Of a stretch of 64,000 nt of DNA, positions 43,527 to 52,448 are shown one piece after another. Under the pieces are notes generated by a model, which was not told the DNA's origin, searched no databases, and worked only from the letters and a program-made list of their open reading frames with translations. The number at the start of each line of letters is the position of its first letter. The stretch's first letter is position 1. Origin of the DNA: Chengkuizengella sp. SCS-71B (lineage in GTDB: Bacteria; Bacillota; Bacilli; Paenibacillales; KCTC-33759); NCBI RefSeq assembly GCF_040100845.1, contig NZ_JAZHSH010000001.1:2898501-2962500 (forward strand), read 5' to 3'. The translations under genes and the position numbers were made by a program.

Positions 43527-43888
43527 AGATTTAACCTACTTTTAATTACACTCGACATTGCTTGTTGAATCTGGTCTTTACAAGCTTCAAAAGCTGGCTG
43601 CACAAATGGTTGAGCACTCATCTTTGATGTTCCAAACTCTAAAAAATGAGCATAAAAAAAGTCCTTATGAGGACCCACATCTAACTTTCCATCTTTGATT
43701 GATGAGATAATGATATGATCTGCTAAATGTTCTTTGTTTAAAGTAGATCGTGGTGCTAATTCTTCCATTTTTGCTCTTAGAACCTCTGCTCCTGCTTTTA
43801 AAGCTTCATCTGCAACCTCTTGACTTTGATCCCCCATCTTTTCTAGATTTTTAAGTATGTCTTTCATTCCTGTTAACTCAAATCCCAT
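43523..43888 (-). CDS. HK97 gp10-like head-tail protein
   Basis: A 121-residue protein: FELTGMKDILKNLEKMGDQS, GAEVLRAKMEELAPRSTLNK, AHFLEFGTSKMSAQPFVQPA. The last motif is diagnostic of HK97 gp10 family. ATG 43888 is preferred to the adjacent GTG at 43891; GGAAGTG precedes it. Confidence 0.88.
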   Translation of the reverse strand: MGFELTGMKDILKNLEKMGDQSQEVADEALKAGAEVLRAKMEELAPRSTLNKEHLADHIIISSIKDGKLDVGPHKDFFYAHFLEFGTSKMSAQPFVQPAFEACKDQIQQAMSSVIKSRLNL

Positions 43889-44226
43889 CACATCACTTCC
43901 TTTGCAATGATAGTCAAAGTTTTATTTTTCATGTCGTCATTTGTAACAGATTCAATGTCATAATAGTGCTCTTTAAGTTTGACTCTCATTTTTGTATTTA
44001 TTTCATCCCTAGTGTAACGAATAACAAATCTCACTGTATTTTCAGTATGAACACTTGCAGCTTGATAAAATTCTTTTCCTTTCATTGTTTTAATCATAGC
44101 CCAAACCGTTTTAACATCTGTCCACGTCTTAGGATCATCATCAGATAAAGGGAATCCGTTATCATTCATTGCATTTTCATCAAATTTTTGAATGGTAATC
44201 CTTTGATTTAATTGTCCTGGGTTCAT
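43888..44226 (-). CDS. Phage head closure protein
   Basis: A 112-residue protein (MNPGQLNQRITIQKFDENA, KTWTDVKTVWAMIKTMKGKE) matching SPP1 gp16-like head closure proteins, which seal the head-tail connector. It overlaps the upstream gene by four bases. Confidence 0.88.
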   Translation of the reverse strand: MNPGQLNQRITIQKFDENAMNDNGFPLSDDDPKTWTDVKTVWAMIKTMKGKEFYQAASVHTENTVRFVIRYTRDEINTKMRVKLKEHYYDIESVTNDDMKNKTLTIIAKEVM

Positions 44227-44531
44227 AACAGAGATTCTCCTAGCAGAGATTCAATATGTTTTAAGACTGTCGTTCTGTTCTTGCCAGATGATTCATTATC
44301 AAATAGTTCTCTTAATTCTGCTTTTGTAAGTTCTTCTGTAATTGAATCTAATACCTCACTGACATTGTGATCTAAAATATGATCTGGATCATCATTGACC
44401 TCTACTGCTATAAACCCACCATTGGTTAATTCTACTGCTCTTTCCTTGTTTGCTTCGTATAAATCGCCCATTTTATATTGTTTTTTAGTGATTTTATCAA
44501 TAAAACCCCTTATTACAACGTGTTTTTTCAC
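44223..44531 (-). CDS. Phage structural-region protein with HeH/Rho-N-like C-terminus
   Basis: A 102-residue protein. The N-terminal half (GFIDKITKKQYKMGDLYEAN, GGFIAVEVNDDPD) is beta-rich. The C-terminal half (LTKAELRELFDNESSGKNRT) resembles short helix-extended-helix modules found in phage head genes. It sits between connector and closure genes and overlaps both neighbours by four bases. Function unknown. Confidence 0.7.
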   Translation of the reverse strand: MKKHVVIRGFIDKITKKQYKMGDLYEANKERAVELTNGGFIAVEVNDDPDHILDHNVSEVLDSITEELTKAELRELFDNESSGKNRTTVLKHIESLLGESLL

Positions 44532-44791
44532 TCATTTTCACCCCATTCTTTTAATTGTAAGATGATCCCTTGAAATGCAAAGTTTAGTTTATCCATCTTT
44601 TGACTCGGATCACGATTTTCATAATGAAGTGCGACGTACAACAAGACTGCTAATTTATATAATTTACTCTCTGACTCTGGAACGCCAGCATTTGATAAAT
44701 ATTCTTCAGCAGCTTCAAGTAAAAGAGTGAGGGTTACGTCATCCTCACTCCCATCGATTCTTAGATATTTTTTTAATTCCTCAAGCATCAT
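44528..44791 (-). CDS. Head-tail connector protein (gp6-like)
   Basis: An 87-residue helical protein: LEELKKYLRIDGSEDDVTLT, LLLEAAEEYLSNAGVPE, LYVALHYENRDPSQK. This is the gp6/DNA-packaging connector pattern. It follows the capsid gene by 11 bases. Confidence 0.88.
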   Translation of the reverse strand: MMLEELKKYLRIDGSEDDVTLTLLLEAAEEYLSNAGVPESESKLYKLAVLLYVALHYENRDPSQKMDKLNFAFQGIILQLKEWGENE

Positions 44792-44802
44792 TTATGGTCC
44801 TA

Positions 44803-45954
44803 TTAAGCTTCAGGAACAATTTTGGCAATACGAAATGCTGATTTCAGCTTGATTTGATGATCAAACCACGCTGTTACTACAAATTGTTCAATGCCCGTTT
44901 TTACATCTTTATCTCTATCATAAAGTGCATCTAAATCATAATTGAAATGCGAATAATTAAAATCTCCTACTACTGGATGAATGGCGGAGTCACAAAATAC
45001 CACTGGCTTTCCGAGAACCTGTTCAGGTTGTGCAGCAAATAAAGTAGCACTTCCATTAGCAAGCTCTTTTATAATGTTTTTGTAATCTTGATAACGCATA
45101 ACAATCGTTGCATTTTCTCGATAATCTTCATGAAGGTCTGCAATCGCATCTGTTATAGCCTCATACATATTTCCTGCTTCCTTCTCAATAATGGAAACGC
45201 CATAAAAAGACATATGCTCTTCTCCTGCTTTTGGTGTTGTAGCAAAAGCAACTTTCTTCTCTTTAGCTGCAACACCTGATTGTAAACTCATTTCAACATT
45301 GGATACTAAATTCGTATCCGTACCGTTGAGAACTGTTTCAGAGACCCCAGCCAATACTTTAAATTTGTGACGATTAAAAGAAACGACATCTCCATCGGCT
45401 TTTAACTCTTTTGCTGTTTCTTCATCATTAATAAAATCATCATCATCTAAAGTAAAGCTTAATTTAGGAATTTCTAAGTTCGGTATTTGTGTAATCATCG
45501 ATAATTCACGTAGTTGATTTTTAACAAAGGGTTCCACTAAGATTTCATTGGAAACTGTTTTCGGCAAAAACTTATTCCCACCTGTTGAATCGTTATCTCC
45601 AAGTGCATTAAAAACATCTTTAGAAACTGATTGCTTGCGCATAGTTGCACGAATTAATTCAGCTTTTGCACCTGTTAATCTGGCTTTTGGATCTTCACTT
45701 TCTAAACCTGGATTTAAAGATGAGTTATTCTTCATTCTTGCTTGTAAATTAGCTTTTTGCTCTGCTTCTAACTCATCATGTTGCTCTTGTAACAAGTCAA
45801 ATCTTTCTTTCAAGTCCTTTTTTTGGCTTTTTAAACTTTGAATATCTTCAATGGGCACTGTTGGGTTGGCTGCCTTTGCTGAAATATCCCCCTCTATTTT
45901 TTTAAGCTCACTTCCCACTGTCGCTATACTGGCTTTCAATTCATATAATGTCAT
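44803..45954 (-). CDS. Major capsid protein (HK97 family)
   Basis: A 383-residue protein. Residues 1-95 are a coiled-coil scaffolding delta domain (LKSQKKDLKERFDLLQEQHD), expected to be removed by the head protease. The HK97 fold follows, with DNDSTGGNKFLPKTVSNEIL, GVSETVLNGTDTNLVSNVEM and LGKPVVFCDSAIHPVVGDFN. It starts 2 bases after the protease stop. Confidence 0.92.
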   Translation of the reverse strand: MTLYELKASIATVGSELKKIEGDISAKAANPTVPIEDIQSLKSQKKDLKERFDLLQEQHDELEAEQKANLQARMKNNSSLNPGLESEDPKARLTGAKAELIRATMRKQSVSKDVFNALGDNDSTGGNKFLPKTVSNEILVEPFVKNQLRELSMITQIPNLEIPKLSFTLDDDDFINDEETAKELKADGDVVSFNRHKFKVLAGVSETVLNGTDTNLVSNVEMSLQSGVAAKEKKVAFATTPKAGEEHMSFYGVSIIEKEAGNMYEAITDAIADLHEDYRENATIVMRYQDYKNIIKELANGSATLFAAQPEQVLGKPVVFCDSAIHPVVGDFNYSHFNYDLDALYDRDKDVKTGIEQFVVTAWFDHQIKLKSAFRIAKIVPEA

Positions 45955-45956
45955 AT

Positions 45957-46697
45957 TTACATCCCTCCAAGGATTAGATTTAATTTTTGAATACTCACTT
46001 CTGCTTCTTCTTTTAACTGTTGTCTTACCTGTTTTTCTTCGTCTGAAATGTCCGAATCCGTTGTTTTATTTGCTATTTCTAGTAGATTTTTAGGTGTGTT
46101 TTTATATTTTGCAAAGAAATCACGGTTAAAACTAGCAGCGATATTCTTTTCTTGCTCAATCACATCACATAACCCATACTCAACACACTCTTTCGCAGAC
46201 AACCACGTTTCAGCATCTAACATCCGAATTAGCTTATCTTTTTCTAATTTCTCACCTGCTTTCGCAAGATAAGAAATCATCATACTCTCTTGAGCTTTAT
46301 CTAAATCATCTGCTTCTTTTCTTAGATCAGATGCATTTCCCATAGCAAATGTCCAAGGATTATGAATCATCATCATCGTGTTTTCGGGCATAAAAATAGT
46401 ATCACCTGCCATTGCGATGACACTTGCGATACTAGCTGCTATTCCATCAATATGAATATTTATTTTTGCTTTATGTCTTTTTAAAATGTTATAGATTGCA
46501 TTCCCTTCATATACCGATCCACCAGGAGAATTCATATAAATGTTTAAGGTCTTTATGTCACCTAAACGATCTAAATCCTCTTTAAAACTTTTTGCTGTTG
46601 TGTCTGATTCATCCCATTTATACGATGTGATCTCACCGTATATCTGTATTTCACCCATAGTATGATCAATTGCTTTTACTTTCCAAAACTTCTCCAT
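45957..46697 (-). CDS. Head maturation protease, ClpP-like
   Basis: A 246-residue S14-family protease. Oxyanion segment YMNSPGGSVYEGNAIYNILK, nucleophile Ser within IDGIAASIASVIAMAGD, and His in MMMIHNPWTFAMGNASDLR. It trims the capsid delta domain during head assembly. It overlaps the portal gene by 32 bases, so the two are coupled. Confidence 0.92.
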   Translation of the reverse strand: MEKFWKVKAIDHTMGEIQIYGEITSYKWDESDTTAKSFKEDLDRLGDIKTLNIYMNSPGGSVYEGNAIYNILKRHKAKINIHIDGIAASIASVIAMAGDTIFMPENTMMMIHNPWTFAMGNASDLRKEADDLDKAQESMMISYLAKAGEKLEKDKLIRMLDAETWLSAKECVEYGLCDVIEQEKNIAASFNRDFFAKYKNTPKNLLEIANKTTDSDISDEEKQVRQQLKEEAEVSIQKLNLILGGM

Positions 46698-47892
46698 TAT
46701 CCTTCACCCCCTTTCGTTGTGATGGATCCATTTCCAAAGGATACATATCTCCACTCACCCATAATTCATCTGCTTTACCACCACGTGGGGGTAAGTCTTC
46801 CCAACGTCTTACTTCATCTCTGCTAAGCCACCCATTTCGTAGTCCGTTATGATATAATGCTGCTCTTGCTGCTGTATCTCCTCTTAACAAGGCTCCCACA
46901 TTAAATTTAAAATAATGACCATTACGTCTCTCGTGTTCATTAAGTAGCTTGCGGTCAAATTCTTGCTCATACTGACGAACAATAGGCATTAATGTGAGTT
47001 GAACAAACACACGCATTAACTGTTCACTACTCGAATAACTTTGACCCTCGGTATCATTTAAAAAGGTAACTGGTACATTAAATACATTGGCCACACGTGA
47101 ACGTGTAATTTTTTCTGATGTAAACGTATCTGCAGGAATGTACTTTCTTTGAATCTCATTGATCTCAACACCAGGTTCTTGAAATAAAATACCCCCATTG
47201 TCTTGATAAAAACGTTTAAAATCTTCTATGACTTTTTGACGCTTTTCATTATCCACATTCGCATCGTATTTTAAGATGAAAGAGTTTGAAGCACTTTGCA
47301 TTTCATTAAGACTAAAATCACGAACAGCCTTATCATAATCACTAGTATTCGTGAGGACCTTTATAGGATTCATTCCTTTTAAACTTCCAGATCCAACAAT
47401 ATGTTTTAAATGCAAGATATCTAGATTATGAAAATAGTATGTTTTGTTACTACCAATAACTTTGTACCATAACTCGCCACTGTCTTTATCAAATATAGGT
47501 TCAACGTAAGTTGAGATTAACGGAGTGAGACGTGAAACTTGCCCTCGAATATCTCTCTCAATCATTGCATAGGCATTTCCTGTTTCATTTCTCATGGTCT
47601 CCATATTTCGAATAAACTCAAATGAACTCATGTATGAATTAGGTGAATTCATTAATACATCGGATGCTGAGTTAGACACAGTATCATAGTTCTGATGTAA
47701 TTTCAAGGGCAGTGAAGCCATACTATTGGATAGTCTAGATACAACGCTAAAAATGGTTTCATTGTTTGCTAATTGAGCATTTTCAGTACCCCAAAAAGTA
47801 CGTCCCAACCAGTTTGAAAAATCAAAACCTGTCCCTTTCCAACCAGAAACCGCGCCATTAATAGCGCTTTTAATCTTATTAATCCACCTCAA
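46666..47892 (-). CDS. Portal protein
   Basis: A 408-residue HK97-type portal: FWGTENAQLANNETIFSVVS, LYHNGLRNGWLSRDEVRRWE, ARVFNVPV-like segment VANVFNVPVTFLNDTEGQSY. The start is set at TTG 47892 because AAAGGTGG lies between it and an in-frame ATG at 47910. The dodecameric portal is the DNA entry channel. It follows terminase by about 20 bases. Confidence 0.92.
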   Translation of the reverse strand: MRWINKIKSAINGAVSGWKGTGFDFSNWLGRTFWGTENAQLANNETIFSVVSRLSNSMASLPLKLHQNYDTVSNSASDVLMNSPNSYMSSFEFIRNMETMRNETGNAYAMIERDIRGQVSRLTPLISTYVEPIFDKDSGELWYKVIGSNKTYYFHNLDILHLKHIVGSGSLKGMNPIKVLTNTSDYDKAVRDFSLNEMQSASNSFILKYDANVDNEKRQKVIEDFKRFYQDNGGILFQEPGVEINEIQRKYIPADTFTSEKITRSRVANVFNVPVTFLNDTEGQSYSSSEQLMRVFVQLTLMPIVRQYEQEFDRKLLNEHERRNGHYFKFNVGALLRGDTAARAALYHNGLRNGWLSRDEVRRWEDLPPRGGKADELWVSGDMYPLEMDPSQRKGVKDNGEVLESKSN

Positions 47893-47913
47893 ATTATCAC
47901 CACCTTTCATTTA

Positions 47914-49653
47914 TTACTTCATTAGGTCACTCATTGATACCACATTAATATCTCCGTTTCCTTTTGGAGCCACCATCATTTTCATCACTTCTGAATGCGC
48001 ATTTAAAAAGGCCGCAAAACCGTCAATTTTACGGTAGCGACCTTGCTTTTTAGGCAACCAACTTCCATTATCATTTTTCTTTAACTGCACGTTATTAATG
48101 TACCATCTGAATAGCTTATTTTGATTAAATATTACTTTTCCATCAATAAACATAGCTTCTAAATCTCTTAAAACAGGGGTTAAAGTCAAAGCTCCTTGTC
48201 TAACTACTTCAGTTTTAAAGCCAAAATTCTCAAGGTCCTTAATGATTCTAAATGCTTTGGCCGGATCATACATCATTTTTTGGATAGAGTAAATCTCAGA
48301 ATGTCTCACAAACCATTCATATATAAGTTCCAACTTGATGTATTCCTCATCAACAATGGTCAAAAGACCTTGTTCTGATAACCCTAAATAATCAATTTTC
48401 TCATTATTTGCTATTACCTTTTTTCTAGGTAACCAAGAATGAGATAATACAAAAACCTCACCTGAATCAAGAGGAAATTCAAGACAGACACTTGTGAAAT
48501 CTTCTGATTCTGAAAGGTCGAAACCTCCAACACATGGCATTCCTTTTAAAGTTTCAATACCCATGATTTTATGATTTCGTTGAATGACCTGATAATCTAA
48601 ATAGGACTGTTCATCTGATTTTACAAATATATTAAACCGCTTTGTTATAAAGTCATTCTTTTCTGCAGGAATACGTTTCGCTTTTTCCCAATCCTCGATC
48701 ATATCTTGTAAATGGATGGATATACCGAGGTTAGGATTAGCCTTGATCCACATCTCAGGTTTTTCAAACTCGCTTTCACCATCTAAACTAGCAAGATAAT
48801 AAAAGGTTCGTTCATCTTCTATAAGACCATTCAATACATCGACACCTTGTTCATAATAATCTACTAACGGTCCATCTAACTGATAGCCAGCGGTAGTTAT
48901 ATAAATTAATAAAGGTTGTTTCCTGCTTCCTCTCGAGTTTTTAATGACATTGATTAATTTGTAGTCCTTATATTCATGGATTTCATCAAAAATACCGAGG
49001 TGAGTATTCAACCCATCCAATTTATCACTATCCGTTGCTTGTGGTTCTATTTTTGAAAAGGTTTTATCATAATGAATAGCATCCCTTAATGTCCTAAACC
49101 TTTTCTTTAATTGAGGTGAAGATCCAATCATTTTCTTAGACTCATCAAACAATAATTTAGCTTGTTTCATTGAATTTGCTAATAAAATAACGTCTGCACC
49201 GTTCTCATGATCTTTACTGCAACCATAATTTGCGGTTCCTGAGATCATAGTAGTCTTTCCGTTTTTCCTGCCCACAAAAATGATACATTCTTTAAATCTT
49301 CTTACGCCTGTATCTTTGTGAATCCACCCATACGTGGAACCTAAAACAAAATGTTGCCAAGGCTGAAGTATTAACTGTTTAAAATCACCTTTTGATGGTT
49401 TGCAGAAACTTTCAATAAAACGTATGGGTCTATGTCCTATTTTTTCTATAAAAATGTATGGAAAATCGCTAGTTTTTGCCCTTTTAAGGTCATTTAAATG
49501 CCTCTCACAAGCTAAAATAACCTCTTTTGAGGCTACTATTTTTTCAGAAACAACTTGTTCTGCATACCAAGTAGTTAGAAGTGATTGAGCAGGTTTTATG
49601 AGCACATTGAGAGCCCCTGTATTAGAAATCTTCGAAGTCGTCATCTTCCTCAT
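47914..49653 (-). CDS. Terminase large subunit
   Basis: A 579-residue packaging motor. Walker A IIFVGRKNGKTTMISG, Walker B HLGIFDEIHEYKD, nuclease aspartates in PCVGGFDLSESEDFTSVCLE and at KMMYDPAKAFRIIKDLENFG. It overlaps the small subunit gene by 32 bases. ATG 49653 is kept; an ATG three codons later is also possible. Confidence 0.93.
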   Translation of the reverse strand: MRKMTTSKISNTGALNVLIKPAQSLLTTWYAEQVVSEKIVASKEVILACERHLNDLKRAKTSDFPYIFIEKIGHRPIRFIESFCKPSKGDFKQLILQPWQHFVLGSTYGWIHKDTGVRRFKECIIFVGRKNGKTTMISGTANYGCSKDHENGADVILLANSMKQAKLLFDESKKMIGSSPQLKKRFRTLRDAIHYDKTFSKIEPQATDSDKLDGLNTHLGIFDEIHEYKDYKLINVIKNSRGSRKQPLLIYITTAGYQLDGPLVDYYEQGVDVLNGLIEDERTFYYLASLDGESEFEKPEMWIKANPNLGISIHLQDMIEDWEKAKRIPAEKNDFITKRFNIFVKSDEQSYLDYQVIQRNHKIMGIETLKGMPCVGGFDLSESEDFTSVCLEFPLDSGEVFVLSHSWLPRKKVIANNEKIDYLGLSEQGLLTIVDEEYIKLELIYEWFVRHSEIYSIQKMMYDPAKAFRIIKDLENFGFKTEVVRQGALTLTPVLRDLEAMFIDGKVIFNQNKLFRWYINNVQLKKNDNGSWLPKKQGRYRKIDGFAAFLNAHSEVMKMMVAPKGNGDINVVSMSDLMK

Positions 49654-49936
49654 TCACCACTTTCTTACGTTGAGCTGGAGTTAATCCAAGCGACTTTAAA
49701 AGGTTGTTCAAAGTTTGCACCGTCTTAGTCAGCTCAATGGATAGGGGGTTTTTGATAAGGTTAGTAGCCCCTGCTTTATTCGTGTGTTTATACATCAAAT
49801 TAGAGTTCTTCACTTCCTTTTGCAATCTCCTATAGAATTGATGTGTTTCAATATAAATTTTAATTAATTCCTCATCAGATTCTTCGTAAGAATCACCTAA
49901 ATATTCACGTATTTTTTTAGCAGTAGGTACAGCCAT
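49622..49936 (-). CDS. Terminase small subunit (P27 family)
   Basis: A 104-residue protein with AKKIREYLGDSYEESDEELI, IYIETHQFYRRLQKEVKNSN and SIELTKTVQTLNNLLKSLGL, the P27 pattern, and an acidic C-terminus (NEEDDDFEDF). It recognises phage DNA for packaging. GGGGGG precedes the ATG. Confidence 0.88.
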   Translation of the reverse strand: MAVPTAKKIREYLGDSYEESDEELIKIYIETHQFYRRLQKEVKNSNLMYKHTNKAGATNLIKNPLSIELTKTVQTLNNLLKSLGLTPAQRKKVVNEEDDDFEDF

Positions 49937-50081
49937 TTTTGTGTTACCCCCCTTTCATGAAAATTTTTTCCGTGGTGTGAACGAAGCTGCCAGCCCGGTC
50001 TAGCTTTTTTATACATTTTCAGTTTAAAGGTAGGGGGGCTATGCACAGTAAATACACGTAATTTTCAATGTTATCTCCTCC

Positions 50082-50396
50082 TTATATCACTTCTTCATTT
50101 GCCTTTACTTCTATTACTTTGATTCTCCTTGTCCTCTTCTTTCTCTGCTCCTTCTTCCCTTTCTCTGGATGTTCTTTATTATGGCATGACGAACAAACAC
50201 TTAATAAGTTATCCATGTCTAATGCTCGACTAGGATTATCTTCTAAGTGTTCTATATGGTGTACTATATCTGATGGAGTAATCTTATTTTGTTTAATACA
50301 TATTTGACATAAGTAGTTGTCTCTTAAAAGTACTAACTTCCTGCAACCTTTCCATGCTTGGCTATCATAAAATTTCTTCTTATCTGCTTTGTTCAT
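50082..50396 (-). CDS. HNH endonuclease of the packaging module
   Basis: A 104-residue protein with paired cysteines and an HNH motif: LRDNYLCQICIKQNKITPSD, IVHHIEHLEDNPSRALDMDN, LLSVCSSCHNKEHPEKG. HNH proteins next to terminase are required for DNA packaging in HK97-like and other cos phages. The C-terminus is Lys/Arg-rich. The 145 bases to the terminase gene are a good place for a cos site, but none was identified. Confidence 0.9.
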   Translation of the reverse strand: MNKADKKKFYDSQAWKGCRKLVLLRDNYLCQICIKQNKITPSDIVHHIEHLEDNPSRALDMDNLLSVCSSCHNKEHPEKGKKEQRKKRTRRIKVIEVKANEEVI

Positions 50397-50551
50397 AACA
50401 TTATTCTTTGTTATGTTAACCCTTCATAAATTTTCTAATTATATTATTCTAATAGATTTAAAATAACATAACTCCCATCATTTACATTCTTACATCAATT
50501 CTATTCACAGAGGAGGCATTTTGTGAAATGAAATCTTTTTATCGAAATCAA

Positions 50552-50587
50552 TAAAAAGATGACTTCGGCAAAATAACCGAAATCATC
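50552..50587 (-). terminator. Intrinsic terminator
   Basis: On the minus strand GATGATTTCGG pairs with CCGAAGTCATC (one G-U) across a loop of eight, followed by TTTTTATT. It ends the transcript of the 50,628 gene. Confidence 0.88.
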
Positions 50588-50627
50588 TATTAAATATCCT
50601 AGTATTATTTATAGGTTGCTTTTTGTA

Positions 50628-51113
50628 TTATTCTTCATTATAAGGCAAAGGAGATAGTTCAGCTAATTCTTCTTTGGATTTTGTCCACCAATAAGAGTCG
50701 TGACCATAATAAATATTATACGCCCAATCTTTTGGTCCTTCATGAAATACCAAATCATCTTCATCAATAATATCATTACCTATCCATTTACTTCTTATCC
50801 TTCCTATTGCTTCTTCAGTAGAAATACCAAAATCATTTTTCATCATTCGCACTATTTCTAAACATAATACATATCCACTAGTATTGGTTTTAAAACCTAA
50901 TCTCCCTTTTGAAATACCCTTATAAATATAAGCTGACCAAAACTTAGGATCTTCATCAACTAAAAATATATCTTCTTCCAAAGATAAACCTTTCCATTCT
51001 TCATTAATTCTTTGTACCTCTGTTTCTGAAATGTCGTAATCATAAATTATATTACGTAAAGTCTCTATACATATATGATAAGTTTTTTCATTTGTTAAAA
51101 AATTAAAATACAC
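50628..51113 (-). CDS. Protein with internal duplication, possible immunity protein
   Basis: A 161-residue protein if started at GTG 51113, seven bases after AAAGGGAG; the frame is open to 51134. It contains two homologous halves of about 60 residues: CIETLRNIIYDYDISETEV with DEDPKFWSAYIYKG, and CLEIVRMMKNDFGISTEEA with HEGPKDWAYNIYYG. The repeated ending W(S/A)-Y-IYYG suggests a duplicated fold. It resembles immunity or adaptor proteins near polymorphic toxins in size and acidity. No family name can be given. Confidence 0.7.
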   Translation of the reverse strand: MYFNFLTNEKTYHICIETLRNIIYDYDISETEVQRINEEWKGLSLEEDIFLVDEDPKFWSAYIYKGISKGRLGFKTNTSGYVLCLEIVRMMKNDFGISTEEAIGRIRSKWIGNDIIDEDDLVFHEGPKDWAYNIYYGHDSYWWTKSKEELAELSPLPYNEE

Positions 51114-51509
51114 CTTCGCACTCCCTTTCATCACTTTTTGGTAATAACTACATTTCCACTAAAATGTCAATTTATAATAATTAGTACCAAAAATTTCTTA
51201 TTTCCTTATTCATCATAAATAAATATACCTTCTTAATCCAATGGAAATATGTTACTTTTAATGGTTGTTAAACCTTAAAGAGAATCAAAATAACCTTTCA
51301 TAGTAGAGAAAGGTTTAATAAAGGGAAATACACTCAAAATTAAAGAGTATAAATTGCACTATAAAGAAAGAACAGAGATATTAATGAGATTTAGATAAAA
51401 ATATGAGTTATGGTACTAAAATTATATAAAAAATCATGTGTTTATGAAACGATAAAATCATCCCAAAAACGACCGTTTATGGGACTGTTATTAAAATGTA
51501 TATAATTTA

Positions 51510-51546
51510 AAAACCTCGAAAGGCATGAGAGCCAATCAAGGTTTTT
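51510..51546 (-). terminator. Terminator-like hairpin
   Basis: AAAAACCT pairs with AGGTTTTT, with an inner GG/CC pairing, on either strand. It lies downstream of the small genes at 51,592-52,015. The rest of 51,135-51,590 holds no supported gene. Confidence 0.65.
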
Positions 51547-51591
51547 CATAAGACTTACTAACCAAACATTTTTACATAGTTTTCCTATTTA

Positions 51592-51765
51592 CTAGAGCTT
51601 TAGTTCAATTTTAATATCATTACATAATTGTTTCGCTTTTTCAGCTCTATTTTTTAATTCTTCATCATCAGTAGATACTTCTAATAAATTCATACAATTA
51701 TCTTTAAAACTTTTTGCAAGATTTTCTTCTCCTAAATCATATGACACTACGTGGACTTCTACCAT
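51592..51765 (-). CDS. Small acidic protein, overlapping the upstream ORF
   Basis: A 57-residue frame from ATG 51765: MVEVHVVSYDLGEENLAKSF, then LLEVSTDDEELKNRAEKAKQ. It overlaps the end of the 51,737 gene by 29 bases in another frame. It is either a coupled second gene or the continuation of one gene broken by a frameshift. No good ribosome binding site is visible. Confidence 0.4.
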   Translation of the reverse strand: MVEVHVVSYDLGEENLAKSFKDNCMNLLEVSTDDEELKNRAEKAKQLCNDIKIELKL

Positions 51766-52015
51766 TAATGGTTTCTGCTATGATATCAGTTAGCTTTGAC
51801 ATTATTACCTTTATTATAGAATTCATTTTAAGTATGTGGTCAATTTTTTTAGTACTTTCGATTAAGTCATACATTCTATCATATTTTAGCAATAGTTTTT
51901 CATTATTATGTTTGTCATCATTTAAAGACTTGTAATATCTATAAAACTCTTCTTCTCTCCATTCCATTTCAGTCTCTTTCGAAATTTTTAAAGCCATATA
52001 CATTTCATATTTCAT
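51737..52015 (-). CDS. Hypothetical helical protein
   Basis: A 92-residue charged helical protein (MALKISKETEMEWREEEFYR, KYDRMYDLIESTKKIDHILK). No family is recognised. Its end (TINGRSPRSVI) overlaps the next small frame. Located in the cargo region between the toxin locus and the phage head genes. Confidence 0.45.
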   Translation of the reverse strand: MKYEMYMALKISKETEMEWREEEFYRYYKSLNDDKHNNEKLLLKYDRMYDLIESTKKIDHILKMNSIIKVIMSKLTDIIAETINGRSPRSVI

Positions 52016-52150
52016 TAAGGAACACGAATATATGATTTTACTTCAAACATTATTACCAACTATTCTTTATATATTTAGAAAAAACTACCCAACTCTACAA
52101 ACGACCGTTTAAAATCGAGATGTTAATAATCTTTTAAATAAACAAAAAGA

Positions 52151-52199
52151 GAACTGCACCTTCAATTGTAGAATAGTGTCTAACAATTGGATGCAGTTC
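52151..52199 (-). terminator. Terminator-like long hairpin in a gene-free stretch
   Basis: GAACTGCA/TGCAGTTC with inner CAATTGT/ACAATTG, followed by TCTCTTTTTG on the minus strand. It ends the toxin-immunity transcript. The rest of 52,016-52,448 contains no supported gene. Confidence 0.65.
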
Positions 52200-52448
52200 A
52201 AAATCACTGTAATTCTACTTTCAAAATTTTCATAAATAAAACTTCCTACTCATCTCATTTCTTACATTTTCTTTATGAATTCATTTTATAAACCTACTCC
52301 ATTTTAAGGAATTACTTAATTTAAAATTATACATATTGATTTATTTAATAAAATTCAAAACTATAGGCAAAACTTTTTAGCAAAACCAAATAATTGAAAT
52401 TATCTAATAAACGTTATTTTCATTTAAATTATCTATCAATATTAACTG

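Noticed and set aside
49937-50081. cos or pac site between terminase and HNH genes
   Set aside because: The position is suggestive, but no palindrome or known core sequence could be identified.
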